DNA of 64,000 nt from Chitinophagales bacterium (GCA_041392475.1 JAWKLZ010000002.1:2178501-2242500); one strand, 5' to 3'. Counted from the first letter of the stretch, positions 24,422 to 35,050 are shown. Numbers and translations: made by a program. Notes: generated by a model not told the origin, from the letters alone.

Positions 24422-27403
24422 ATCCGTGCTTCTTTCTTTGCCTTTTTCAATCGCATCATACACCACTTCGTGAATGCGCTCTCGAACCTTGCTTTTCACC
24501 AACTTAAAATTGTCCATATTCGGAAAAGTGCGGTTAGACAAAAACACATATACCAAATCTTGTTGAGGATCTGCCCATACACAAGTTCCTGTAAATCCAG
24601 TATGTCCAAAGGTTTCACCGGATGCTTTGCGGGTAGTGTTTGCCAGGTTTCGGGGATTTGGTTCAGGTTTGTCAAATCCCAAGCCACGCCGATTTCCCTC
24701 TTTTTGGTAAGATGTGAATTTTTGAATAGTTCCTGCATTGAGGTATCTCTGACCGCCATACCAACCATTGTTGAGCAACATTTGCATCAAAATAGCGAGG
24801 TCGTTCGCATTGCTAAACAAACCTGCATGTCCACCTACTCCTCCCAACATAGCTGCACCCATATCATGCACATATCCATTTACTTCTTGTCGTCGCCATT
24901 TACCATCATATTCTGAGGGGACAATGCTGTAATTACTGAATCTTTTGGTAGGCAAATAACCCATCGTACTCAATCCAAGCGGCTGATAAAATCGTTGTTC
25001 AACATACTCGTTTAGGGGTTTACCTGTTTTATTTTCGATGTATTTTTTGAAGTAAAAATAACCCAAATCGCTGTACTTGTATTTGCCAACTGTGGGTAAA
25101 TCAGAATCATTGATAGTGGAAAATATTTTGTCCACGTAGCTTTTATCCATATACATATTTTTAGCTACTTCAATGCTAAATTGTTCATCAGGCTGGGTTT
25201 TATAGACTTTGCTGCGAATCGGAATGGTCTCTTCATAAAACGGAATCCATGCCCTCAAACCCGATTCGTGTATCAAAATATCCCGTAAAAAAAGATTGCT
25301 TTTATTGGTGTATTTCAATTCTGGAAAATTGTTTCCCAAAGTACTGTATAAGTTCAATTGCCCCTGTTCTTCCAAATCCATCAAAACAGGAATCGTAGAA
25401 GCAACCTTGGTGATAGAAGCCAAGTCGTAAAGGTCTGTATCTTTTACGCTGACACGCCTTTTGTAGGTGTGATAACCAAATGACTTTTGGTAAATCACTT
25501 TGCCATCTTTCGCTATCAAAACCTGACAACCAGGAGTATCGCCATTCCTTACTGCGCCTTGAGCAATGAAATCTATTTGCTGCAAATCGTCTCGGCTAAT
25601 GCCCACATCTTCGGGGATGGTGTATTTCAATCGAAGACCACCGCTTGTGGTCAATCCTTGTCCATACACATAGTTGGAGGAAGCAGTGATAGGCAGTTTT
25701 CCCTTAGCTGCAATCGCTCCAAAAAGCAACTGAGCAGAAAGGTCTTCGGTCATTTTATTTTCTTCATACGCCATCAAAACCGTTTGGCTATTGTCGAAGT
25801 TTTTGAGGCTGTAAGGACTTCCAAAAACGGTAATCACTACATTGGTCACTTGCTGCAATCGCCCAATCAACTTGAGTGCTTGTGGGCTAATACCAAAGTT
25901 TCTGCTGAACGATTTACTCATGTCGTGAATACTAATGACCACAGGGTCATAGCTTTTTAAGGCATCAAATTTGGCATCAAAAGCAGCGTTACTGTCCGAC
26001 ATTTTCAAAGTATGGTGTGCAAAAGGAGCGTATTTACCCAAGGTTTCTTGAAACGTGGATAAAGTAGATACGCCAATGGATAAAGATGCAAAACGTTTTT
26101 TGTCCAACTCATTGAAGGGAATCAAGCGGCGATTGTTTTGTACCAAAGTGAGTGCATTTTCATACAGATGCTGCTGCAATAATTCCACATGAGGCATGGA
26201 TATATCTTGTTGAATACCAGCAAGAGGAATAGATTCAGGAGTATGCAAACCTACTCGATATTTGGCTTTGAGGATTTTACGCACTCGGCTATCTATTTCC
26301 TCTTGCGTGATTTCTCCTCGTTTGATGGCTTTTTGGATTTCTTCAATGCCTTTGCCCACATCTTGCGAAAAAAGCAATACATCGTTGCCCGCCAAAAGTG
26401 CCTTTACATCCACAATTCCTGGCTCAAAATACTTCGCCACTCCCTGCATATTCAACGCATCGGTGAATACCAAACCTGTATAACCAAATTGGTCTTTCAA
26501 CAAATCGGTCACAACTCGTTTCGACAAAGTAGTTGGCATGGTCGGTGTATTTGCGCCAATGCTCGTTCCAGATATGGGCGTATTGTCCAAAGCAGGAACA
26601 GATAAATGAGCCACCATCATACCGCCAATTCCTCGCTGCGCCATTTCTCTAAAGGGATGTAATTCAACACTCAATAGGCGGTCAAGACTGTGTTTGATGA
26701 TCGGAAGTGCATGGTGAGAATCGGTGTCAGTATCACCATGCCCAGGAAAATGTTTGGCACAAGCGATGATACCTCCCATTTCCATTCCTTGCATATAGGC
26801 CAATCCTTTGGCAGTCACATTGTATTTGTCCTCGCCAAAAGAACGGTCGTTGATAACAGGGTTATTGGGATTGTTGTTGATGTCCACAACGGGTGCAAAA
26901 TTGACGTGTGTACCAATTCGCTTAGATTCACGGGCTATTTCTCTACCCATTTCATAAATGAGGCGATTATCTTGTATTGCACCCAAAGTCAATTGTTTGG
27001 GGAATCTTGGGGTGTCGTTCAGACGCATATTCAAACCCCATTCAGCATCCAAAGAAACCAGCAAAGGAATTTTGGAAACAGCTTGGTAATAGTTGGTCAT
27101 TTGGGCTTGTTGAAGTGCCGTTCCTTGCATAAAAATCACTCCTCCAATGTTGTATTTCTTCAACAAGTTGGCGGTAAATTGCTTGTGTCCTTCATCTTTG
27201 TTGGAATAAGTTGCTATCATAAACAACTGCCCAATTCGCTCTTCTGGGTTCATTTTCTTCATTTGCATTTCGACCCAATTGGCTTGTGCCAGTGGATATT
27301 CAGTTGAAGCAGAACTAGACGTTACCTGTGCTGCAGCCCCTGTTTGGCAGATGATGGCAGTAAACAAAACACATATTCCAACAAAAAATTTACACAAGGT
27401 CAT
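24410..27403 (-). CDS. GH3 beta-N-acetylhexosaminidase fused to class C beta-lactamase-like serine hydrolase
   Basis: 997 aa with a signal peptide (about residues 1-25). The GH3 catalytic domain (about 35-380) has the NagZ-type KHFPGHGDTDTDSHHALP loop with the Asp-His acid/base dyad, and the nucleophile Asp in LVFTDALNMQGV. A GH3 C-terminal-type domain follows (about 400-590). A penicillin-binding/beta-lactamase domain (about 610-985) shows the SxxK motif in LASITKVAS, YSD in KYSDLGYFY, and HTGFTG near the end. The fusion is common in Bacteroidota. It probably removes GlcNAc from muropeptides and hydrolyses a peptide or ester bond in peptidoglycan turnover. The enzyme should be periplasmic or surface-located. 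Confidence 0.93.
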   Translation of the reverse strand: MTLCKFFVGICVLFTAIICQTGAAAQVTSSSASTEYPLAQANWVEMQMKKMNPEERIGQLFMIATYSNKDEGHKQFTANLLKKYNIGGVIFMQGTALQQAQMTNYYQAVSKIPLLVSLDAEWGLNMRLNDTPRFPKQLTLGAIQDNRLIYEMGREIARESKRIGTHVNFAPVVDINNNPNNPVINDRSFGEDKYNVTAKGLAYMQGMEMGGIIACAKHFPGHGDTDTDSHHALPIIKHSLDRLLSVELHPFREMAQRGIGGMMVAHLSVPALDNTPISGTSIGANTPTMPTTLSKRVVTDLLKDQFGYTGLVFTDALNMQGVAKYFEPGIVDVKALLAGNDVLLFSQDVGKGIEEIQKAIKRGEITQEEIDSRVRKILKAKYRVGLHTPESIPLAGIQQDISMPHVELLQQHLYENALTLVQNNRRLIPFNELDKKRFASLSIGVSTLSTFQETLGKYAPFAHHTLKMSDSNAAFDAKFDALKSYDPVVISIHDMSKSFSRNFGISPQALKLIGRLQQVTNVVITVFGSPYSLKNFDNSQTVLMAYEENKMTEDLSAQLLFGAIAAKGKLPITASSNYVYGQGLTTSGGLRLKYTIPEDVGISRDDLQQIDFIAQGAVRNGDTPGCQVLIAKDGKVIYQKSFGYHTYKRRVSVKDTDLYDLASITKVASTIPVLMDLEEQGQLNLYSTLGNNFPELKYTNKSNLFLRDILIHESGLRAWIPFYEETIPIRSKVYKTQPDEQFSIEVAKNMYMDKSYVDKIFSTINDSDLPTVGKYKYSDLGYFYFKKYIENKTGKPLNEYVEQRFYQPLGLSTMGYLPTKRFSNYSIVPSEYDGKWRRQEVNGYVHDMGAAMLGGVGGHAGLFSNANDLAILMQMLLNNGWYGGQRYLNAGTIQKFTSYQKEGNRRGLGFDKPEPNPRNLANTTRKASGETFGHTGFTGTCVWADPQQDLVYVFLSNRTFPNMDNFKLVKSKVRERIHEVVYDAIEKGKERSTDLRF

Positions 27404-28082
27404 AGTTTTTATAGCTGTTTTAATAATTCATTGCATTGTCTATCAATACTTAAATTTGGTAATAATCAAACGAAATTTAACTACTCAAAAATATCCTTTT
27501 TGCAGGTTTTTGGAAGTCAAATTTGTAATTTATATTACAATGGTATAAACTTGGAGGTTAAAAAGATTAGAAAGTGAAGAGATTCAACTATTCACAAGAG
27601 CCAAATGTACTTCAATTTAATCAAGCAAACTATTTGCCAAAATACAATTACACAATAGCTTGGTCAATTGAAATGTTGAGTGTGAGATACAGCAACTTTT
27701 GAAATTGCCCCTTTAAGTTAGGCAGCTATTGTGGGTTTTCCAAATTTATGGGTATTATTTTTTTCAATAAATGCAGTATTTGAAACTTGTATTTCTTTAT
27801 ATCAGCTAATCAAAAAATTATGCTTAAAACTTGAATGTTTTATTTGAAGTGAGGTGGCGACAAAGCGGATGAAGAAACTTTTAGGGTGTATAGTAATGGA
27901 CAAGAAAAGTCGGAATGGGTTTAGTGTAAAACGAGGTTTTGCTAAAAAACAATGGAAGGCCCAAAAAAAGAAAGACTCATGCGGATATTTTAACGCTAAA
28001 TAAACTTACTTTTTTTAATGCACAAATATTTTATTATATTAGCGGTGTTATTCGTTTTACATATTCAATACTGCAAAATTTT
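27404..28082. other. Intergenic region of 679 bp between divergent genes
   Basis: No supported gene on either strand. TAAATTTG at 27451-27458 fits the plus-strand promoter consensus but is far from any start. A short open stretch at about 27855-27925 reads GGDKADEETFRVYSNGQEK before a stop and could be a gene relic, but it is too short to call. Confidence 0.5.
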
Positions 28083-30050
28083 ATGAAAAATAGGCTTATT
28101 ATCAAACTGTTGTGTTTTACACTTGTATTCTCTTCCTTCAATAGTTTTGCCGAACACGAACTCATGACTTGGGGTGAAATTGACGAAGAACACCTCAAAA
28201 TGACCGCTTACGAACCCGACCCTGATGCTTCTGTATTGTATTTGGGGGATTATGGAGAAGTTTTTGGGGAAGACATTGACTATGATAGTTATACAGCACT
28301 AAAATATTTTATCCGCATTAAAATTCTTACCGAAGAAGGATTGGAATATGCTTCCAAAAAATTGTCCTATTACCATTCACAAAAAGAAGAAATCAAATAC
28401 ATTGAAGCACAGTCTTTCACGCTTCAAGAAGATGGCACGGTGAAAAAAGTAGTGTTGGAGAAAGACGATATTCACACAGAAAAGGCAAATGAATATTTAA
28501 GCTACAAAGTGTTTTCGATTCCAGGCGCACAAGTAGGGTCGGTAATTGAGTACCGCTTCAAAAAGTTGACTGATGTTCAGGTATTTATTGATCCGTGGTA
28601 TTTTCAAGGCACTGAGCCAAGACTTTGGAGCGAAATTCGTTTTATGCCTCCCAAATATACGTCCTATGTGACGATTCCAACGGGTGTACTCATCAACAAG
28701 ATGGTCAGTGAACAATCAAACATTACGCTTGGTAGCCCGAATGCCAAAGGAGAAGTTTATCGCTACTATTTAGAAAACATACCCGCTTTTCGCTCAGAAC
28801 CTTACACCAAAAACCTGCGAGATTATTACGCAAAGGTAGAGTTCCAACTACATTCTTATGTATCAGGTACGGGGTTCACCAACGCCCTGTTTCATAAATG
28901 GGAGGAGTTGATTGAAGACCTATTGGAGTCGGATAACTTAGGAGCGCATTTGAAGGGGAACAACAAGCTGTTGAAGGAAGTACGACCGATATATGAAAAC
29001 ATAGCGGATACAGAGCAAAAGATGATTGCTATTTACGACCATGTTCGAGCGAATATCAATTGGAGTGAGGATTATGGTTTGTATAGTTATGAAAAACTGA
29101 ATGAAGTCTATGAAAAACGAGAAGGTTCGGGTGTTCAAATCAATTTATTGTTGGCACTGATGCTGCAAGATGCTGGTATTGAAACAGATTTGATGCTCAT
29201 TAGTACCCGCAATCATGGGGCAGTGGTTAAAGGTTATCCCTACTTACTGAGATTTAACCATCTGATTTGTCGGGCAAAAATTGGCGATAAATACCATATT
29301 TTGGATGCTAAAAACAAATACCGCCCTTACAATATTGTCCCACAAAATCTTGTCAATTGTACGGCTCTTGTGCTGAAAAAGCCTGATGTAGAATGGGTAG
29401 AAATCGAGCCAAGTACGACATTGACCGAAACCGTCAACGTGCATATCAAATGGAACGATGAGGCGGAAGTGACGGCAATGGTGATGGAAAAAAATGAAGG
29501 ATATGGGGCGGTTATGGAACAAGAAAATTTGGATTTGATGGGAGAGAAAGAATACCTCAATGCAATGATTGAAGATTGGACAGATGGGGAAGCAAGGAAT
29601 TATAAATTTCAAAACAAAACAGAGCCTAAAAACTTGTTGGTTGCTCAATATGAAATCGACAGTGATAAATTTGTGACAGGTGACGGCACTAGGCTTTACT
29701 TCAATACCTTTGCAACAACGGGTTTCTCCAAAAATCCTTTCACCTTGAAGGAAAGATTGTTTCCGATTGACTTCAATTATCCCTTAAAAATGGTGAGTCG
29801 TTTTATGATTGACCTACCCAAAGGCTATAAGGTAGAGGACATTCCTGAAAGTTCAGCCATTACGATGGAAGGTGAAGGAGCAACTTTTCAGGTCGTTTAC
29901 AGTCCACAGCCCAATCAGGTTCAGGTAATCAGTACACTGCAAATCAACAATGTAGGTTTTAGCACACTCGAATATCCTGCACTTCAAACGTTTTTTGATA
30001 AAGTAGTCGAAAAACACGCCGAGTTGATTGTGTTCACCAAAGAAGAGTGA
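28083..30050 (+). CDS. DUF3857 / transglutaminase-like protein
   Basis: 655 aa from the ATG at 28083 with a signal peptide (KNRLIIKLLCFTLVFSSFNSFA). An upstream in-frame start at 27939 is rejected because it hides that signal. An N-terminal DUF3857 domain (about 60-260) includes SFTLQEDGTVKKVVLEKDDI and SIPGAQVGSVIEYRFKK. A transglutaminase-like core follows (about 310-440), then a DUF3858-like beta domain. The core lacks the catalytic Cys: the usual G-x-C position reads GSGVQINLLLALML (residues 348-361), while the His (RFNHLICRA) and Asp (ILDAKNKY) positions remain. It is thus probably a non-catalytic, periplasmic binding or structural protein. It converges with the exchanger gene, 3-bp gap. 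Confidence 0.88.
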   Translation: MKNRLIIKLLCFTLVFSSFNSFAEHELMTWGEIDEEHLKMTAYEPDPDASVLYLGDYGEVFGEDIDYDSYTALKYFIRIKILTEEGLEYASKKLSYYHSQKEEIKYIEAQSFTLQEDGTVKKVVLEKDDIHTEKANEYLSYKVFSIPGAQVGSVIEYRFKKLTDVQVFIDPWYFQGTEPRLWSEIRFMPPKYTSYVTIPTGVLINKMVSEQSNITLGSPNAKGEVYRYYLENIPAFRSEPYTKNLRDYYAKVEFQLHSYVSGTGFTNALFHKWEELIEDLLESDNLGAHLKGNNKLLKEVRPIYENIADTEQKMIAIYDHVRANINWSEDYGLYSYEKLNEVYEKREGSGVQINLLLALMLQDAGIETDLMLISTRNHGAVVKGYPYLLRFNHLICRAKIGDKYHILDAKNKYRPYNIVPQNLVNCTALVLKKPDVEWVEIEPSTTLTETVNVHIKWNDEAEVTAMVMEKNEGYGAVMEQENLDLMGEKEYLNAMIEDWTDGEARNYKFQNKTEPKNLLVAQYEIDSDKFVTGDGTRLYFNTFATTGFSKNPFTLKERLFPIDFNYPLKMVSRFMIDLPKGYKVEDIPESSAITMEGEGATFQVVYSPQPNQVQVISTLQINNVGFSTLEYPALQTFFDKVVEKHAELIVFTKEE

Positions 30051-30053
30051 TTT

Positions 30054-31187
30054 CTAAACTCCAATCAAACTTCGCAAAAACGCCCCAATCGTTTGAGTTG
30101 CTTCAACTTCGTAGGCACTTGCCAAAATATAGGCGGTGAACACAACATAAATGCCCAAAAGCAAAAAGGCCTTGATTCGACCCATTTGGTCGCCAATGTA
30201 GTAAATCAAAAACGCAACAATGGTAAGCAGTAACAGCAGCACCCAAAGTTCGCTTACCTGCTCTATGGTTTCTTGGTTCATCTCAATCGTTCCATTCACC
30301 ATCGTAAACAAAAACAAGGGTAATCCAAGCGCAAAACATATATCGAAAATATTGCTACCCAAGGCATTGGCTACTGCGTCATCGTATTCACCTCGTTTGG
30401 CATCCTTATACGAAATGATGGTATCTGGCACACTCGTTGCAGCCGACGCAATGACAACCGCCACAAAGAAAGTATGAATGCCAAGCGTCTGACCCAATTC
30501 TTCGCAGGCATAAACCAATGCTGCACAAGCACTTCCCATCACAAACACCGAAACCCCTATCAAGAGCCAAGCATTAGCAGTATGAATAGATTTTCGCCCC
30601 AAGAACATGGCCTCTAAATCCAATGCCAAAAGTGCGTTTTTGAAGCTTCTGCGCTCCACATTGTCCAAGTCCTCATCCACTTCCCCCCCAAATGCTTTCA
30701 ATTCTGATTTGGTCATCGTTTGCAGCATAAAAAACACATATACGCCATAAATTCCCATCAACAACATGCCATGCCACCAATAGAGCGTATTACCGCTAAT
30801 AATTAAAATAAGCAGTATTTCTGCAACAATGAGCGACAAGCCATCTCTCAAAATTACCTTTTTTGATACCCGAATGGATTTCGTAATGCCATAGCCTACA
30901 ACGGCTAAGATAACGATTGCAGGAATAATCATTCCATTGAAGATGGCACTTCCCGCAGTTGTACCGATTCCACCCGAAAAACCATCTTTGTGTTCTAAAG
31001 CAAACAAAAACCAAAGCGTTGTAAACAATTCAGGCATCGAACTCCCAATTGCATTGATAGTTGCGCCCCGTACTCCGTCCGAAAGATTGCGCCCCAAGTA
31101 TTGAGAAGCCGTTTCAAAACCGTCGCTTGCCCGCCAAATAATCACACAACACACCACAATGATCAACAAATACAAGGTAATACCCAT
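30054..31187 (-). CDS. Sodium/calcium exchanger family membrane protein (YrbG-like)
   Basis: 377 aa from the ATG at 31187; starts further upstream add a hydrophilic leader. There are ten or so membrane helices in two inverted repeats, each with the alpha-motif of the Ca/cation antiporter family: NAIGSSMPELFTTLW in repeat 1 and ASAATSVPDTIISYKDAKRGEYDDAVANALGSNIFD in repeat 2. The acidic residues in those motifs bind the cation. An acidic loop (EVDEDLDNVERR) lies between the repeats. Predicted to exchange Na or H for Ca at the inner membrane. It lies downstream of smc on the same strand, 164 bp away. Confidence 0.9.
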   Translation of the reverse strand: MGITLYLLIIVVCCVIIWRASDGFETASQYLGRNLSDGVRGATINAIGSSMPELFTTLWFLFALEHKDGFSGGIGTTAGSAIFNGMIIPAIVILAVVGYGITKSIRVSKKVILRDGLSLIVAEILLILIISGNTLYWWHGMLLMGIYGVYVFFMLQTMTKSELKAFGGEVDEDLDNVERRSFKNALLALDLEAMFLGRKSIHTANAWLLIGVSVFVMGSACAALVYACEELGQTLGIHTFFVAVVIASAATSVPDTIISYKDAKRGEYDDAVANALGSNIFDICFALGLPLFLFTMVNGTIEMNQETIEQVSELWVLLLLLTIVAFLIYYIGDQMGRIKAFLLLGIYVVFTAYILASAYEVEATQTIGAFLRSLIGV

Positions 31188-31351
31188 GAAAATAATTGTT
31201 TCCGATGAATTAGGCGAAGGTAGCTTTTTTACCCTCTTTCTGCAATACAACATACTTGAACCATGAGAAAACAAGGACAAAATACTAAAAAAACCTCTCG
31301 TTCTCAGCGTTCAAACTTCAAAATCATAGAAGCCAACAAACCCCTCCCTGT

Positions 31352-34300
31352 TCATTTCTCCGCCTCCCACTCACTAAAGTTGAACGGCACGACCATCGAA
31401 ACCCCCTGTTGCTGCATCGTAATGCCATACGCCACATCAACTGCCGCCATAGTAGGCTTGCGGTGCGTCACGATGATGAACTGCGAATCTACCGAAAAAC
31501 GCTCAATCAAACGAGTATATTTCCCCAAATTGTTGTCGTCTAAAGGCGCATCGACCTCGTCCAACACACAAAAAGGGGCGGGCTTCAACAGGTACAATCC
31601 AAAAATCAGGGCCAAAGCCGTCAGCGATTTTTCACCTCCCGAAAGCTGATCAATGCTTTGAGGGCGTTTGCCTTTTGGTTTTGCGATAATGTCAATGCGA
31701 GATTCGAGTGGGTCGTTGGGGTCTTGCAAGATGAGGTCGCATTGGTCGTCGGGTGTAAACAAAGAACGAAACACTTCCACAAAATTCTCCCGTATTTGCT
31801 CAAAAGCCTCCATGAATTTGTCGGTCGCTTTCACTTCAATTTCTTGGATGGTTTTCATCAGCGACTCTTTGGCAGTCAGCAAATCGGCCCGCTGTTCCAT
31901 GATGAAGTCATAACGTTCCTTCATTTCCTTATACGCTGTGACCGCCAACGGATTGACCTCCCCAAAACGCTCCAATTGAGATTGTAGTTTGTCGACTTTT
32001 GCAGTCAAATCCGCTTGTTCGTATTCGCCCGAAGGAGATTGGTCGAGTAGGTCATTGAGTTCTATTTTGAAGGCAAACGATAGGCGTTCTTTGAGTGAGA
32101 GCAGTTGGATTTTGAGTTGATTCGTGCGGTCTTTGATGCTCGTTAGGAGTTCTTCCACCAAGTTTCGATTGCGGTTCAAGGTGCGGATTTCTTCTTCCAT
32201 TTCGTTCACCTGACCACGTAGTTTGTAATACACCGTTTCGGATTCGTTGACCTCTTTTTCCAACACCGTTTTTTTGTCGTACAATGCGCCCAAGCCTCCT
32301 TCAATGACTTCCAATTTGGCTTCAATCTCTACACTTTCGCCATCGCCTTTTTGCAGGATTTGCTGGTTTTGTTCCAGTTGACGTTGTGTATCCTGGTACT
32401 GCTTGCGCTTGAATTGCAGGTTTTGTTGGATGCTGTTGAGGCGGTTCTCTTGCTTGTGAAATTCGATGTTTTGCTGATTGAAGCGTTGATTTGCCGCTTG
32501 CATTTCGGTTTCCATTTCCCGAAAATGCGTTTCACTTTCCTCCAATTTTCCTTGCTGCAATTGCAGTTCCGCTTTTTTTTCCTCCAAACTTTGCTGCAAT
32601 GCGTCCACCTCTTTGCCGATGGCTTCAATGCGGTTTTTTAGGCTTTCGGTGCGGTCATTGCTTTCACCCATAAACTTAGTGGCGTTCTCTACCTTCAGCC
32701 GAAAACCCACCAATTTGTTGTCCAGTTTGTTGATTTCGGTTTGTTGGTGTTGATAGAGTTGTCGCTTGTTGTTTAGCTTTTTGCGGGTTTGGTGAAATTC
32801 GTTTTGCTGTGATTGAATGGCGGTTTGCAGCGACTGTTGTTTTTCTTCGACCTCCTTGATGCTTTTCTGCAATTGCTGCAATTGTTGTCGGCGACCAATC
32901 CGTTTTCCTTCATACGCTCCTACCGAACCGCCACTGATGCTTGCTTTTTGGCGAATGATGCGACCGTCTTGGGTGATTAAGTTGATATTGGAGAGGTGAG
33001 AAGTGGGAAGCGAGAGGTGGGAAGTAGGGAGGATATAGACGTTTTGAAGGAGGAGGTGTAAAAGTGGTTCGTACTTTTTTTCTACCTTCAAAATGCTGGT
33101 AGCTGCAATAGTTTCTTCTTGTATGATTTGTGATGTATGATTTTTGATATTTGAATTTTGATGTTGAAGAGAGATATTTGGTTCTCCATTCTCCTTCTTC
33201 TCACTTCCTACTTCTTGCTTTCTGCCTTCATTCTCCTTCTTCTCACCTCCTACTTCTCGCTTCTTGCTTCCCGCTTCCTCCTCAAAATCACTCAAAATAA
33301 AAAAGCTCGCCTTTCCTTTTTGCGCTTGCTGCAAGAGGTCAATGGCTTGCATAGCCGTTTCTACATCCTCCAAAATATAGCTGTTCAGATGGGGCGAAAG
33401 GTAGTTTTCGAGTGCCACTTTGTATGCTTCCTCACAGTTCAGAATATCGAGCAGAAGCGGTGCATCGGTTTGCCATTTTTTGTGGGTTTTGAGGAACTTG
33501 ACCGAATCGGGGAATCCCTCCAAACTGTCCACCAAGCTTTTGGTGAGTTTGTATTCGTTGCGGTTGGAGTCCAATTCTCGGTTGAGTAGGTTGGCCTCTT
33601 TTTGTTGCTTGTCAATGTCTTTTTGCAGTTGGCTCAGTTGTTTTTGCAGTTCGGTTTCTTCTGATTTGTTTTGTTGAAGTTCGGTCATTGCAGCCGTTTT
33701 TTCGGCTTTCGCTTTTTCCCAATTTTCTTTGAAAACCGCTAATTCACTTTGTTGAGATTCAAATCGAAGGTGATTGGATTGTATTTCTCGCTGCAAATTT
33801 TCTTGTTGGGTCTGCTGAACGGCCATTTTTTTCTCTACTTCAAAAACCGCTTTCTCCAACTCTCGATAGCTTCGCTGCAATAGGTTTCGGTTGGCAGTCG
33901 CTTGTTGGTGTTCGGTTTTGATGGTGTCAACGGCTGCTTTGAAGGTTTGCAGTTGTTTTTGGATGTGGTCAAGGCTGCTTTTTTCGATTTCCGTTTTTTC
34001 TTGAAGCGTTTTGATTTCGCTCTGCAGACTGTTGGTTAGCTGTGTAGCAGTGGTGATCTGCTGTTGAAGATTGGTATTTTTTTCTTGCAGAAATTGAAGG
34101 TTTTGGCGCAGCAGTTTCTTTTGATTTTCTTGCTCTTGCAGGTGTTTGACATGCTCATTGAGGGCTTTCTGAAATTCGCCCAATTGCTGTTCGTTGGCAA
34201 GTACGGCTTGTTTTTTTTCAGAAATGGTGGCTTCCAATTGATGGATTTGCGTTTGCAGCTTGGTTTTTTTGTCCTCCTCTTGTTTTTGTTCTTGCTGCAA

Positions 34301-35029
34301 TCCCGCAAAACTTTTTTGGTGGTCTGCAATCTGATACAATGCCAATTCGATGCTCAGTTCCCTAAATTCACTTTTCAGTTTTTCGTGTTTTTCTGCCCGT
34401 TTTGCTTGTCTTGCAAGGGTTTTGAGGTTGGCTTCAATTTCAAAAAGTAAGTCTTCAACTCTCTCCAAATCTCCGTCTGTTGCCTCCAATTTGGAGAGGG
34501 TTTCCTTTTTTCGGAGTTTGTATTTGGAGATGCCAGCGGCTTGTTCAAATAGTCGGCGGCGGGAGTTTTCTTTGTCTTTGAGGATGTCGCCAATCATGGA
34601 CAGTTCGATGATGGCGTAGGAATCGCTGCCTATGCCTGTGTCGAGAAACAAATCGGAGATGTCTTTGAGGCGGCAGGCAACGTTGTTGATGCGGTATTCG
34701 CTGTTGCCTTCTCGGTACAAAATGCGGGTGACGGCAACGGTGGTGAATTCGGTAGGCAGTAGGTTTTTGGTGTTCTCAAAAATCAGCGAAACTTCTGCTC
34801 GCCCTGCTGGTTTTCGGTTTTGAGTGCCATTGAAGATGAGGTTGTCCATCTTTTTGAGTCGCAAACTGCTGCTTTTCTGCTCACCCAATACCCACCGAAT
34901 CGCATCTACAATATTGGATTTACCACAGCCGTTCGGGCCGATGATGCCCGTCATGTTTTGATTGAAGTGAATCACTGTTCGCTCCGCAAAACTCTTGAAG
35001 CCTTTTAATTCAATGCTTTGTAATCGCAA
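31352..35029 (-). CDS. smc: Chromosome segregation SMC protein
   Basis: 1,225 aa. N-terminal ATPase head with Walker A GPNGCGKSN (about residues 32-40). A first coiled coil runs from about 170 to 500, the hinge from about 510 to 730, a second coiled coil from about 740 to 1040, and the C-terminal head has the ABC signature LSGGEKSLTALAL and Walker B PFCVLDEVDAPLDD. SMC, with ScpAB, extrudes and organises the chromosome at replication. The hinge contains two segments unlike any SMC: a Lys/Glu/Gly-rich piece encoded at about 33110-33290 and PTSHLSLPTSHLS encoded at about 32996-33035. Both are translated microrepeat DNA (see findings). The frame stays open, so the gene is probably functional. 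Confidence 0.95.
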   Translation of the reverse strand: MRLQSIELKGFKSFAERTVIHFNQNMTGIIGPNGCGKSNIVDAIRWVLGEQKSSSLRLKKMDNLIFNGTQNRKPAGRAEVSLIFENTKNLLPTEFTTVAVTRILYREGNSEYRINNVACRLKDISDLFLDTGIGSDSYAIIELSMIGDILKDKENSRRRLFEQAAGISKYKLRKKETLSKLEATDGDLERVEDLLFEIEANLKTLARQAKRAEKHEKLKSEFRELSIELALYQIADHQKSFAGLQQEQKQEEDKKTKLQTQIHQLEATISEKKQAVLANEQQLGEFQKALNEHVKHLQEQENQKKLLRQNLQFLQEKNTNLQQQITTATQLTNSLQSEIKTLQEKTEIEKSSLDHIQKQLQTFKAAVDTIKTEHQQATANRNLLQRSYRELEKAVFEVEKKMAVQQTQQENLQREIQSNHLRFESQQSELAVFKENWEKAKAEKTAAMTELQQNKSEETELQKQLSQLQKDIDKQQKEANLLNRELDSNRNEYKLTKSLVDSLEGFPDSVKFLKTHKKWQTDAPLLLDILNCEEAYKVALENYLSPHLNSYILEDVETAMQAIDLLQQAQKGKASFFILSDFEEEAGSKKREVGGEKKENEGRKQEVGSEKKENGEPNISLQHQNSNIKNHTSQIIQEETIAATSILKVEKKYEPLLHLLLQNVYILPTSHLSLPTSHLSNINLITQDGRIIRQKASISGGSVGAYEGKRIGRRQQLQQLQKSIKEVEEKQQSLQTAIQSQQNEFHQTRKKLNNKRQLYQHQQTEINKLDNKLVGFRLKVENATKFMGESNDRTESLKNRIEAIGKEVDALQQSLEEKKAELQLQQGKLEESETHFREMETEMQAANQRFNQQNIEFHKQENRLNSIQQNLQFKRKQYQDTQRQLEQNQQILQKGDGESVEIEAKLEVIEGGLGALYDKKTVLEKEVNESETVYYKLRGQVNEMEEEIRTLNRNRNLVEELLTSIKDRTNQLKIQLLSLKERLSFAFKIELNDLLDQSPSGEYEQADLTAKVDKLQSQLERFGEVNPLAVTAYKEMKERYDFIMEQRADLLTAKESLMKTIQEIEVKATDKFMEAFEQIRENFVEVFRSLFTPDDQCDLILQDPNDPLESRIDIIAKPKGKRPQSIDQLSGGEKSLTALALIFGLYLLKPAPFCVLDEVDAPLDDNNLGKYTRLIERFSVDSQFIIVTHRKPTMAAVDVAYGITMQQQGVSMVVPFNFSEWEAEK

Positions 35030-35050
35030 CTTGGTTTGGTTTGTGTATTT

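Noticed and set aside
32351..34450. Several plus-strand ORFs of 60-140 aa opposite smc
   Set aside because: They are Leu/Phe-rich mirror frames of the Smc coiled coil (Glu/Gln codons read backwards).
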